Translations under genes and position numbers: made by a program
Notes under the pieces: model-generated
Told to the model about the DNA's origin: nothing
Seen by the model: only the letters and a program-made list of their open reading frames with translations
Databases searched by the model: none
Source: Deltaproteobacteria bacterium
GTDB lineage: Bacteria; Desulfobacterota; Desulfuromonadia; Geobacterales; Pseudopelobacteraceae
NCBI GenBank assembly: GCA_021782545.1
Contig: JAJXUW010000003.1
Location: forward strand, 1 to 54,922
Length of the DNA stretch: 54,922 bases
Direction: 5' to 3'
In this document: positions 36,519 to 44,517 of the stretch, in pieces
Layout: each line of letters starts with the position of its first letter
How positions within the stretch are numbered: position 1 is the first letter of the stretch

Positions 36519-37365
36519 GGGGAAGACCGCCTTCCAGAACCTGCCCCATTGGCGCAAACCGGAGCCGTTCAAAGAGATGGATCAGCTTGCCCTCGGTACG
36601 CTTGAGATTCAGGTAGTGCCTGAAAGTTGATATGATGCCGGCCTTGATACGCGGTTGCGCTGGGTCGATCTCCCACGGATGGAAATAGAGCACCGCCGGC
36701 TGCAGTTCGTTGTTATTGACCGCATCGATCCCTTTCCTGATGGTTTCCACCGGCAGCAGCCGCAGATAGCCGCCACCCGCAATGGGCAGACGGACCTGTT
36801 TCCAGCCGATCTTGAGCGGCAGCGTGGTGAGGGGGAATTCACGTAGCAGCCCTGCCTCGGTCTCGATCGTATGGGGGAAACGGTTGGCATCAGGGATGCC
36901 GTAGGTATCATGCACCACCGGGAAAATGCTTGAATCGTAGCCAAACCCCTCTTCGACCAGGATGTCCAGCGCCCAGAGCGATTGTCGGGTAATGGAATAG
37001 CTGGGTGCACGATAGCCGTTGACCTTCACACCGCCCAGATCCTCCAACAGGGCCTTGGCCCGGTGTATATCTTCACGGAACCGTTGGGGACCGATCCGGT
37101 AGACCAGTTGATGAGCATGGCCATGGCAGGCGATCTCATGCCCGTTACGCTGAATATCCTTGACCAGTTCGGGTAGTCGCTGCGCCACCCAGCCCAAGAT
37201 AAAAAAGGTGGCCCTGATATGGTAGCGTGCCAGCAGCTCCAGTACCCGTCCGATATTTCTATCAACGCGCAGGGGATAGCGGTCCCAGTCCTCCATCCGC
37301 ACCGTACGTGCAAATGCATTTACCTGGAAATAGTCTTCAACATCTATGGTCAAGGCGTTCAGCAT
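36499..37365 (-). CDS. XrtA system polysaccharide deacetylase
   Basis: This is a CE4 family deacetylase of 288 residues (TIGR03006-like), typical of exosortase A loci. Motif 1 is TIDVEDY (6-12), motif 2 HGHAHQ (81-86) with the HxxxH metal pair, motif 3 GYRAPSYS, and a late LYFHPWEIDP that carries the conserved histidine. No signal peptide is present, as in other members of this group. It should remove N-acetyl groups from EPS sugars or intermediates. The Shine-Dalgarno is weak and the start lies three bases after the beta-barrel gene stop, so translation is probably coupled. Confidence 0.94.
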   Translation of the reverse strand: MLNALTIDVEDYFQVNAFARTVRMEDWDRYPLRVDRNIGRVLELLARYHIRATFFILGWVAQRLPELVKDIQRNGHEIACHGHAHQLVYRIGPQRFREDIHRAKALLEDLGGVKVNGYRAPSYSITRQSLWALDILVEEGFGYDSSIFPVVHDTYGIPDANRFPHTIETEAGLLREFPLTTLPLKIGWKQVRLPIAGGGYLRLLPVETIRKGIDAVNNNELQPAVLYFHPWEIDPAQPRIKAGIISTFRHYLNLKRTEGKLIHLFERLRFAPMGQVLEGGLPHERPGC

Positions 37366-37368
37366 GTT

Positions 37369-38622
37369 TCAAAAGGTCTTCTTTAGTTCGATCACCGCCC
37401 GGTTGGTTGTCCAGACGCCGTCAGTACTGTCAAGCTGCCGCTGATTGGAGATGTGGGTGTACGACACATTCAGCGCAAGATCGTTCATGATCTGCCATGA
37501 AAGACCGATCAGGGCGACAAGCCGGTACGGGCGGTTGCCGCTGAACGGCGTACGGTAACTGTTGTAATGCTCACCACTTAACGTGGCATTCAGGGCGAGA
37601 TGTTCGCCGATATCATACCGTCCGGTCAGGCCGACTACAGTCTTGTGCCGTCCGCCGGTGTAACCGGGAGCGCGGTCGATGTAGTCATAGTCGGTATAAC
37701 CACCAAACAGGCCGATGGCGCTCCGGTCAAAGGTCTTATCCAACTTGGCTTGGTAGCTGGTTTCGCGGGTGGAATGGGCAAGAGGGTCCTCTGTTATCTG
37801 CCGTTTCGATTCCAAGGTGGCAATGAAATAGCCGAAATCATGTTTGAGACCAGCGTTCCAAAACAGATAGCGGCTACTGGTTCTGTCTGAAAAGTATTGC
37901 CACGTATACCCGAGGTTTGCGTACAGAAAGGAGGTGTCGGCATAATTGTACCGAAACCCGCCGGATGCATCGTGTTTGTCGTAGCGTCTGTTATCCACGG
38001 ACTCCTGGTGTGAATACAGGTAGTTTGCCAGCAGATTCACCTTTGGCGTCAGTTCATAGGTCATGTCAGCATGGGCACTGTGGATCTGTTTGGCGATACC
38101 GCTGGCGTCCCAATACCGAATGTCGTTGTACCGGTACCCTGTCTTGAGGGTGGTCCTGTCGGTCGGATGCCAGAGCAGCCAAGGGTTCACCGTGGCAATA
38201 TTCTGATCGGTCTGGTTTGCAAAGGCGCTTGCAACCACCGCATCGCGATAGATATCCAACGAGACCCGCTTGTAGGTATCCGCCAGATCAAGAAAGAAGA
38301 AATTTTCCAGAAGGGTGATGGAGCCTTTGGCATCCACCTCATGGCTTATGTCATTGGTCTTGCTGTTGCGGGCGTAATAACGGTAATCCAGGTTATAGGC
38401 GATATTCCACTGGAAGCGGCTCGCCTGATAGTTTGAGATGAAGCCTGGCCTGACCCTGGTGATAAAATCGTGCCGACGCTCTGTCTGCGTGTCAAACACG
38501 TTGTCGGTATACTCTTCGCCAATCGTGATAAAAGGGGCCAGCAATCTGTCTTCCGCCAATCCCTCCGAATACCACCCGACAGCCGCTGCAACAGATGTGA
38601 TCATTAGTGCCAGTCGTTTCAT
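37369..38622 (-). CDS. PEP-CTERM system outer-membrane beta-barrel (TIGR03016-like)
   Basis: This is an outer-membrane protein of 417 residues from ATG 38622 (GAGGGG upstream), with a signal peptide MKRLALMITSVAAAVGWYSEGLAE. The remainder is a chain of amphipathic strands (WNIAYNLDYRYYARN, LYANLGYTWQYFSD, LVALIGLSWQIMND) ending in the outer-membrane C-terminal phenylalanine (LKKTF). It matches the TIGR03016 family confined to exosortase A loci and is a good candidate for the outer-membrane channel or secretion barrel of the EPS. It lies between the ATPase and deacetylase genes. Confidence 0.92.
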   Translation of the reverse strand: MKRLALMITSVAAAVGWYSEGLAEDRLLAPFITIGEEYTDNVFDTQTERRHDFITRVRPGFISNYQASRFQWNIAYNLDYRYYARNSKTNDISHEVDAKGSITLLENFFFLDLADTYKRVSLDIYRDAVVASAFANQTDQNIATVNPWLLWHPTDRTTLKTGYRYNDIRYWDASGIAKQIHSAHADMTYELTPKVNLLANYLYSHQESVDNRRYDKHDASGGFRYNYADTSFLYANLGYTWQYFSDRTSSRYLFWNAGLKHDFGYFIATLESKRQITEDPLAHSTRETSYQAKLDKTFDRSAIGLFGGYTDYDYIDRAPGYTGGRHKTVVGLTGRYDIGEHLALNATLSGEHYNSYRTPFSGNRPYRLVALIGLSWQIMNDLALNVSYTHISNQRQLDSTDGVWTTNRAVIELKKTF

Positions 38623-38668
38623 GGTTGTCCCCTCACGCAGGCAATACTCTGATAACAACAGGGTTAAC

Positions 38669-39823
38669 TCAGTCGATATGTCCGCTCCCCAGTAATCTGC
38701 GTATGATGCCGGTTTTAGGCTGTTCATACTGTTCAACCACCACCGATTCAGTCCCGATGCGTTGCAGCAGCTCTTCAAGTTTGTTACTCAATTCCTTGAG
38801 CTCTGCGTCGGTATAGGCGCGGTTACTTTCAATGGCGTCATGCAACTCACTCCAGCAGGTGTCCGAGATCACGTCAGAATGGCTACGTCTGACGTCAAAT
38901 TCAATGGTATCAATACGTTGCAATATAGCCGTCAGTAGTTCTTTGAGCCCCTGGTCTTTGCCGACAAACGATTCAATACCGTTTTCCAGGCTTGGCCTGG
39001 AAACTGCCCAGAAATGATTTTCAAAGTCCATGTCGCCGATGATCTCAAGGGTCATAGCAGCCGTGATATGATGCGTTTCTTCAGCAAACGCCGACAGCAG
39101 CAGAAAATCGCAGATGATATTCACCAGGCGTGGAATCCCTCTGCTGTAGCGGTAAATCAGCTCAAACGCCTCCGGTTCAAAGGTGGCGGTTGTCGCATCT
39201 CCCGCCACAGTGAGCCGATGCAGGATATACTGTTCGCTTTCCGCCTGGCTTAAGGCACTCAGGTTGCAGTTGATGCTGATGCGCTGCCGCAGTTGGAGCA
39301 GCTCGGGTAATGCCAGCGTACTGCGCAATTCGGGCTGGCCTGCCAGGATGATCTGCAGCAGTTTACCGTCTGATGTCTCCAGGTTAGACAGCATCCGCAC
39401 CTCTTCCAAAAGTTCTGGAGAAAGGTTCTGCGCCTCGTCAATGATCAGCACCGGCTGTCTGCCGGTGGCATACTGGTGCACCAGAAACTCGTTCAAATCG
39501 CGCAGCAGAGAGATCTTGTCCTTGCCCAGCGTGACCAGGCCGAAATCATCATTGATCATTGCCAGCAGTTGATCTGACGTGACGCTGGTGTTAAACAGCC
39601 TTGCCAGCACGATCTTGTCGCCATGGGTAGCCAGCAGGTTGCGGATCAGCGTCGTCTTTCCAGATCCGACGTCACCGGTCAGAAGGATGAAACCGGCCCG
39701 TTCCCTGATGCCATAATCCAGATAGGTTATGGCCTTCTTATGGGCCCGGCTCAAAAAAATGAACCGTGGGTCCGGGAGCAGTTCAAACGGCTTTGCTTTC
39801 AAGTTGAAAAATGCCTCGTACAC
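38669..39823 (-). CDS. XrtA-associated ATPase, GTG start
   Basis: This is an AAA/ExeA-like ATPase of 384 residues (TIGR03015-like). GTG 39823 has GGAG six bases upstream; the ORF-track start adds 11 unsupported residues. It begins YEAFFNLKAKPFELLPDPRF, the usual start of this family, followed by Walker A TGDVGSGKTT (49-58), Walker B VLIIDEAQNL and IILAGQPEL. The C-terminal 130 residues include a heptad-like stretch (AELKELSNKLEELLQRI) that may oligomerise. It probably energises or coordinates export. It follows the tyrosine kinase by 77 bases. Confidence 0.94.
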   Translation of the reverse strand: MYEAFFNLKAKPFELLPDPRFIFLSRAHKKAITYLDYGIRERAGFILLTGDVGSGKTTLIRNLLATHGDKIVLARLFNTSVTSDQLLAMINDDFGLVTLGKDKISLLRDLNEFLVHQYATGRQPVLIIDEAQNLSPELLEEVRMLSNLETSDGKLLQIILAGQPELRSTLALPELLQLRQRISINCNLSALSQAESEQYILHRLTVAGDATTATFEPEAFELIYRYSRGIPRLVNIICDFLLLSAFAEETHHITAAMTLEIIGDMDFENHFWAVSRPSLENGIESFVGKDQGLKELLTAILQRIDTIEFDVRRSHSDVISDTCWSELHDAIESNRAYTDAELKELSNKLEELLQRIGTESVVVEQYEQPKTGIIRRLLGSGHID

Positions 39824-39900
39824 AGCAGCTCCGATCCGGCGCCTTACCGCACACAAGCAAACAGGGTTGATGCTGGTTTTGGGCGTTCACGAACAGGACG

Positions 39901-40752
39901 TCAGAGCGCCTGATGTTCCTGCATATAGCGTTGAGAGTAGCCATACCGCTTGTCATGTCCGACCTGTTCAGCATTGTTGTAGATCATGCCGAGTACCGGG
40001 CACCCCTTCAATACATCAAGCGATTCCTGTATCTCCTGCAGTGAGGCATGCCGCTCCATAACGACAAACACCGTGGTATCGACCAGCTTTCCCAGTGAAC
40101 GGGCCTCGCTGAACGGCAGAATAGGCGGTGTGTCGAAGATGATGTAACGATCGGGATAACGGTTCTTCATCTCGGCAACCAGATTTTTGGTTTGTTGCGA
40201 CGAAAACAGTTCGGAGGGATTTGGCACACTGTGCCCAGCACGGATTATTGAGAGCTTGCCGATACCGGTCGGCATGATGGCCTCTGCCAGATCGGCCTCG
40301 CCTAACAGGCAGTCGGAGAACCCTGGTTTCTCTTCAAGCGTGAGGAAGGTATGCATGGTGGGTCTGCGCAGATCGGCCTCCACCAGGAGCACTGTATGGT
40401 CAAACTCTTCTGCCAGGCTGACGGCCAGATTGAGGCAGGCCATGGTTTTCCCCTCGCCGGGCAATGCACTGGTGACCATGATGGTGTTGTGAAAGCCGTT
40501 CTCTTTGGTCTTGCTGAGCAGCATCGCCTTAACCTTGCGGAACTCCTCCGCCGCGGCAGAAAACGGCTGCGTGAGGTTTACCAGCAGCGGGTTGTCGGAG
40601 CTGACCGGCACCGCCGGTTCGTGGCGTTCCAGACGGTTATGACGGCCTGAGTCGCCCCCCTGTTGTGCGTAACCAGTACCGTCGGTTACGGCAGGCGGGT
40701 AATCGCGGCGCAGCTGTGAAGCTTTCTCCATCGCCTGTTCAATTCTGCTCAT
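39901..40752 (-). CDS. XrtA-associated tyrosine autokinase
   Basis: This is the cytoplasmic BY-kinase half of a split Wzc system, 283 residues (TIGR03018-like). Walker A is TSALPGEGKT (94-103), Walker A' is VEADLRRP, and Walker B is IIFDTPP. The C-terminus has a short tyrosine cluster (YGYSQRY), the usual autophosphorylation site. The membrane activator is the Wzz-type protein encoded just upstream (26 bases). It would control chain length and export by cycling phosphorylation. The Shine-Dalgarno GGGAGGG is strong. No matching low-molecular-weight phosphatase gene is in view. Confidence 0.95.
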   Translation of the reverse strand: MSRIEQAMEKASQLRRDYPPAVTDGTGYAQQGGDSGRHNRLERHEPAVPVSSDNPLLVNLTQPFSAAAEEFRKVKAMLLSKTKENGFHNTIMVTSALPGEGKTMACLNLAVSLAEEFDHTVLLVEADLRRPTMHTFLTLEEKPGFSDCLLGEADLAEAIMPTGIGKLSIIRAGHSVPNPSELFSSQQTKNLVAEMKNRYPDRYIIFDTPPILPFSEARSLGKLVDTTVFVVMERHASLQEIQESLDVLKGCPVLGMIYNNAEQVGHDKRYGYSQRYMQEHQAL

Positions 40753-40778
40753 ATGACGATCCCTCCCGTTGCAAGAGG

Positions 40779-42266
40779 CTAATTTTTACTAAGTTTCTCG
40801 ACAAAGGCAGTGGGATATACCATATCGAGAACCTTATCCATGTAGGGCAGCTCTAAAAATTCCATTAATGGGAAGCAGAGCAGAACCAGCAGGTACCCCC
40901 CGGCAACCGCAAAGAGGCGCTTGTCGTGCCTGCGTTGTTCCGCCAGCTGAAGCTGGTCATCAATCCTTGGAATGACGGCCAGTACCGGCAATTGGAACGA
41001 TTTGAGGGACTCACTGCTTTTAAGGGAGCTGTCCATGGTATCGAGCAGATACAACACGCCGAATGCACCGGCAAGGCCAGCGACAATGCCGAGCAACATG
41101 ATCATGAGACGATTGGGACTAACCGGCTTGACAGGCACGATGGCCGGATCAACCACCCTGAAGGTCATGGATTTATCCTGTACCTCCATCTGCTTGCCCA
41201 CTTCCGACTGACCGTGCCGCGCAACAAGCTGGTTATACAGATTTTTTTGATTCTCCTTCTCGATCTGCAACTGCTCAAGGCCGGCCTTGGCGGATGGAAT
41301 ATTTCTCAAGGTCGCCTGATTGGCACCGATATAACGCCGGAGGCTCTCCTCGCTTGCCCGCAATGCCCTGATCTGGGCGTCAACCCTGGTGAGCTCCGGC
41401 GTTACAATAGTTTCACCCTTGACGCTGTTTATCTGGGATTTGAGGCTCTCAATCTCACCTTTGACCCGGATGATCTCCGGATAACTGTCGGTATATTTTG
41501 ATTGCAGCTCCTCCAGTTGCTTCTGCATGGCGCTCAGGGTCCCGCGTAGCGAGGCGTTACCCTTGGAAAGATCCTGCCGGGCTGCCTCGAGCTGACGGCG
41601 CTGTATCTCCAGTTCATGTAATTTTTGCTCGGCCAGAGAGATGCCCTCAAACAATTTGGCCTCATCAATGGCGATAATCCCACCCTTGGCATTTTTGTAT
41701 TGATTGACGGCTGCCTCTGCCTTGTCGAGCTTGTCCTTGAAGGTCTTGATCTGTTCGGACAAGAAGTCTGTCGCCTTATAGGATTCACCCCGTTTTGACG
41801 AGAGGTTTTCCTCGATGTACAGTCTGACCAGGGTATTGACAAAATTCGCGGCCACTTGTGGATTCTGGTCGGTAAAGGAGATAATAAACAGGTTCTTGTC
41901 CTTGACCTTGACATCGATCCTGCTCTGCAGGCTCTTGATCAGCTCCTCGTTGTCCGTTTTCTGGACCCCGGCTGGCATCGTATCAAGACTGTCCACCACC
42001 TTGGTAAGCAACGTCCTGCTGGTTATGGCATAGGTCAAGACCTTGATGGTATCCTCCATAGAGGGTGACACCGTAAGTCCCTTGACCAGTTCGCTGATTA
42101 TGTTCTTTTCAATAAATACCGTGCTGACTGCACGATACTGCCGTGGCAGGAGGAAACTGGCCAGGACGAACAACGTCATAACCAGCAGGCTGATGGCAAT
42201 AAACCATTCCTTCTTTCTGGCTATCAGATGCAAATAGTATTTATAGGTCGGTTGGTTCGTGTACAT
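40779..42266 (-). CDS. XrtA system polysaccharide chain-length determinant (Wzz/GumC-like)
   Basis: This is an inner-membrane polysaccharide copolymerase of 495 residues (TIGR03007-like). It has membrane segments at about 22-42 and 405-425, and a further one near 460-478. The periplasmic part between holds the Wzz domain at the N-terminal end and a long coiled coil (about 165-345; LDKAEAAVNQYKNA, LEELQSKYTDSYPE, LEQLQIEKENQKN). The proline-rich PVKPVSPNRLMI before the second membrane segment is the family hallmark. It would interact with the kinase and ATPase encoded next. The start has GAGAGG upstream. Confidence 0.95.
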   Translation of the reverse strand: MYTNQPTYKYYLHLIARKKEWFIAISLLVMTLFVLASFLLPRQYRAVSTVFIEKNIISELVKGLTVSPSMEDTIKVLTYAITSRTLLTKVVDSLDTMPAGVQKTDNEELIKSLQSRIDVKVKDKNLFIISFTDQNPQVAANFVNTLVRLYIEENLSSKRGESYKATDFLSEQIKTFKDKLDKAEAAVNQYKNAKGGIIAIDEAKLFEGISLAEQKLHELEIQRRQLEAARQDLSKGNASLRGTLSAMQKQLEELQSKYTDSYPEIIRVKGEIESLKSQINSVKGETIVTPELTRVDAQIRALRASEESLRRYIGANQATLRNIPSAKAGLEQLQIEKENQKNLYNQLVARHGQSEVGKQMEVQDKSMTFRVVDPAIVPVKPVSPNRLMIMLLGIVAGLAGAFGVLYLLDTMDSSLKSSESLKSFQLPVLAVIPRIDDQLQLAEQRRHDKRLFAVAGGYLLVLLCFPLMEFLELPYMDKVLDMVYPTAFVEKLSKN

Positions 42267-42286
42267 GGCGGGCCTCTCAAACCAGA

Positions 42287-43090
42287 CTAAAACAGGCTTT
42301 CCTTCACAACGACATAGTCCCCGGGGTTAAGCGCTACATTCTGTTTGAGATCACCATCATACATGAGCGCCTTGGCCCGCACCGTAACGACCTCTTCCCG
42401 CTTGTTGTTTTTTCTGCGGATCGTGACGCCGTTCTGATCGGCGAACTTGGTAAAACCTCCGGCCTCCAGAATCGCCTCCATCACCTTCATCCCTTCCCGG
42501 TACTCAATCGCCTTCGGTGCGTTTACCGCTCCCAAGACATACACACTCTTATCGTACAGCTGCGGTATGAAGAGCGAATCATTGGGCTCAAGCGGAATAT
42601 CATCTTTCATATCGCCCAAGATGTAGAGACGGTGGAAATCCTCCTTGATCTTCGTATCGCCACGTTGCAGATAGGCCCTCCGCAGATCGGCCACCTTGAT
42701 CTCGCCAATACTGCAGAGCAGCTGCAGCAACGTGGTCCGACGCGTGAGATCATAAACTCCCGACTTGACCCCACCGCCAAAGATATAGACCTTGCTGTTG
42801 GTTATCTCGCGGACGCTAACCGTGACGATCGGCTTTTTGACCAAATTTTGCAACTTGGCCGCCAGGGCGTTCTGCAGCTCCAAGGGGGTCAGTCCACTCG
42901 CCGTCACATCGCCCAAAGCGGGCATGGTTATCTTGCCATCGGGGCGCACCCTGACCTGCGTGGACAGGTCCTTGACCCCCCAAACCGAAATATCAAGCCC
43001 ATCCCCTTCGCCGATCACATAATCCTTCGCCTCTGCATGGTTGAACGACAACAGCAACAACAACACAAGACACGCGACAAGAGTTTTCAT
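42287..43090 (-). CDS. XrtA/PEP-CTERM system exopolysaccharide export protein
   Basis: This is a Wza/KpsD-like outer-membrane-associated export protein of 267 residues (TIGR03027-like). ATG 43090 has GAGGT upstream. The signal peptide MKTLVACLVLLLLLSFNHAEA has no lipobox cysteine, so unlike Wza it is not lipidated. The polysaccharide export domain begins YVIGEGDGLDISVWG and contains VRPDGKITMPALGDV. Two SLBB-type repeats follow (VYIFGGGVKSGVYDL, VYVLGAVNAPKAIEY). It would form the periplasmic or outer-membrane part of the EPS channel and work with the beta-barrel encoded at 37369. Confidence 0.95.
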   Translation of the reverse strand: MKTLVACLVLLLLLSFNHAEAKDYVIGEGDGLDISVWGVKDLSTQVRVRPDGKITMPALGDVTASGLTPLELQNALAAKLQNLVKKPIVTVSVREITNSKVYIFGGGVKSGVYDLTRRTTLLQLLCSIGEIKVADLRRAYLQRGDTKIKEDFHRLYILGDMKDDIPLEPNDSLFIPQLYDKSVYVLGAVNAPKAIEYREGMKVMEAILEAGGFTKFADQNGVTIRRKNNKREEVVTVRAKALMYDGDLKQNVALNPGDYVVVKESLF

Positions 43091-43117
43091 ACGCACCTCA
43101 CACGGACAGACTACGTG

Positions 43118-44515
43118 TTAACGCCCTCCCCGGCCAAATAACACAACCTTGATGGTCTCCAGGACGATCAGCAGGTCAAGAAACGCCGACAGATTTTTGG
43201 TGTAATAGAGGTCATAGCGCAGCTTTTCTACGGCATCCTCGACACTTGCGCCATAGGGATAACAGACCTGAGCCCAACCGGTCAGGCCCGGCTTTACAAA
43301 ATGGCGCTTTGAGTAATAAGGAATGACCTGTTTCAACTTTTCGACGAATTCAGGACGTTCGGGACGTGGCCCCACAAAACTCATATCGCCGCGCAACACA
43401 TTGAAAAACTGGGGAAGCTCGTCAATACGCGAGGTTCGGAGAAAGACGCCTATTCTGGTTATTCTGGGGTCATTCTCGGTTGACCAGACCGCGCCAGTGG
43501 CCAGTTCTGCGTCCTGTCGCATGGTTCTGAACTTATACAGCACAAAGGTCCGTTCATTGAAACCGGTACGGATCTGCTTAAAAAACAACGGGCCAGGCGA
43601 GTCGACCTTTATAAGCAGGGCGATAATCGGGAAAAAGGGCAGGGTTATCACCAGTCCAAGCAACGAGAGGACGATATCCAGAAAACGCTTGATGACGACA
43701 AACAAGGCGGTTCGACGAAATCCCCCTGAGAAGAAGAACCAACTGGGGTTTATCTGCTCAAGTAACAGTTTTTTGTGTGATCGCTCATAAAAGGTCGGCG
43801 TATCGAGGATCTCTACGCCCCGCATCTTGCACTGCAGTACCTCGCTGACAGGGAATACGCCCCTACGCTCGGATAAGGCCACAACCAGGGCATCAGCCCG
43901 ATACTCTTCTGCCAATTGGGGCAGAAGGGCAGCATCTCCCACCACCGGTTCAGCTTTGGGCTGTCCGGCATGGACGCTGACGCTCGTCTTCTCGTCCTTG
44001 CGGGCGATGCTGGCGGTCTCTGCACCACAAGAAACATAGCCCACAACAAGAGACGGAGAACAACTGGTTAGAGCAATCTCCCCCACTTGGATGGCAAGGG
44101 GGCCTGTCCCGAGCACCAGTATCCGCTGCGGTAGCCGTACATACCCAAAGGCGGTATGCAGGCAAAATTGGCCGGCGGCAAACAGGAATAGGGCCAGCAG
44201 CAGGGTTTCCTTGACCGGTAACAACCAGGGAGTAAGCGCATAGACGATGGAAAAAGGCAGGCAGGCAGCCATACCGGCAAGCACCACACGAATAAACACT
44301 TCCCGCTTGCGGGGTTTCACCGTGCCGTCATAGACATCCATCAGAAACGACGAAAACAGCACGCTCGCGATAAACACAACCACAGCCGTGGCAGAAAGCT
44401 GGTACAGTTCACCATCAGGACCGAATTGGAGCGGTCGCATGGCTAGTGCAGCAGAAAGTGCCGCCACAGCCAGCAGCAAATCACCCAGAAGCTGGACAAG
44501 AACCCGTACTGGCAT
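43118..44515 (-). CDS. XrtA/PEP-CTERM system priming sugar transferase (TIGR03013-like)
   Basis: This is a polyisoprenyl-phosphate hexose-1-phosphate transferase of 465 residues that attaches the first sugar to the lipid carrier. The N-terminus has four membrane segments and a CoA-binding-like region (ILVLGTGPLAIQVGEIAL). A membrane segment (FLDIVLSLLGLVITLPFFPII) precedes the catalytic domain. That domain has FKQIRTGFNERTFVLYKFRTM, DELPQFFNVLRGDMSFVGPRPERPEFV and KPGLTGWAQVCY, all conserved in the WbaP/EpsB group. The sugar is not determined by sequence. It follows prsT directly, with two bases between. Confidence 0.95.
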   Translation of the reverse strand: MPVRVLVQLLGDLLLAVAALSAALAMRPLQFGPDGELYQLSATAVVVFIASVLFSSFLMDVYDGTVKPRKREVFIRVVLAGMAACLPFSIVYALTPWLLPVKETLLLALFLFAAGQFCLHTAFGYVRLPQRILVLGTGPLAIQVGEIALTSCSPSLVVGYVSCGAETASIARKDEKTSVSVHAGQPKAEPVVGDAALLPQLAEEYRADALVVALSERRGVFPVSEVLQCKMRGVEILDTPTFYERSHKKLLLEQINPSWFFFSGGFRRTALFVVIKRFLDIVLSLLGLVITLPFFPIIALLIKVDSPGPLFFKQIRTGFNERTFVLYKFRTMRQDAELATGAVWSTENDPRITRIGVFLRTSRIDELPQFFNVLRGDMSFVGPRPERPEFVEKLKQVIPYYSKRHFVKPGLTGWAQVCYPYGASVEDAVEKLRYDLYYTKNLSAFLDLLIVLETIKVVLFGRGGR

Positions 44516-44517
44516 CG

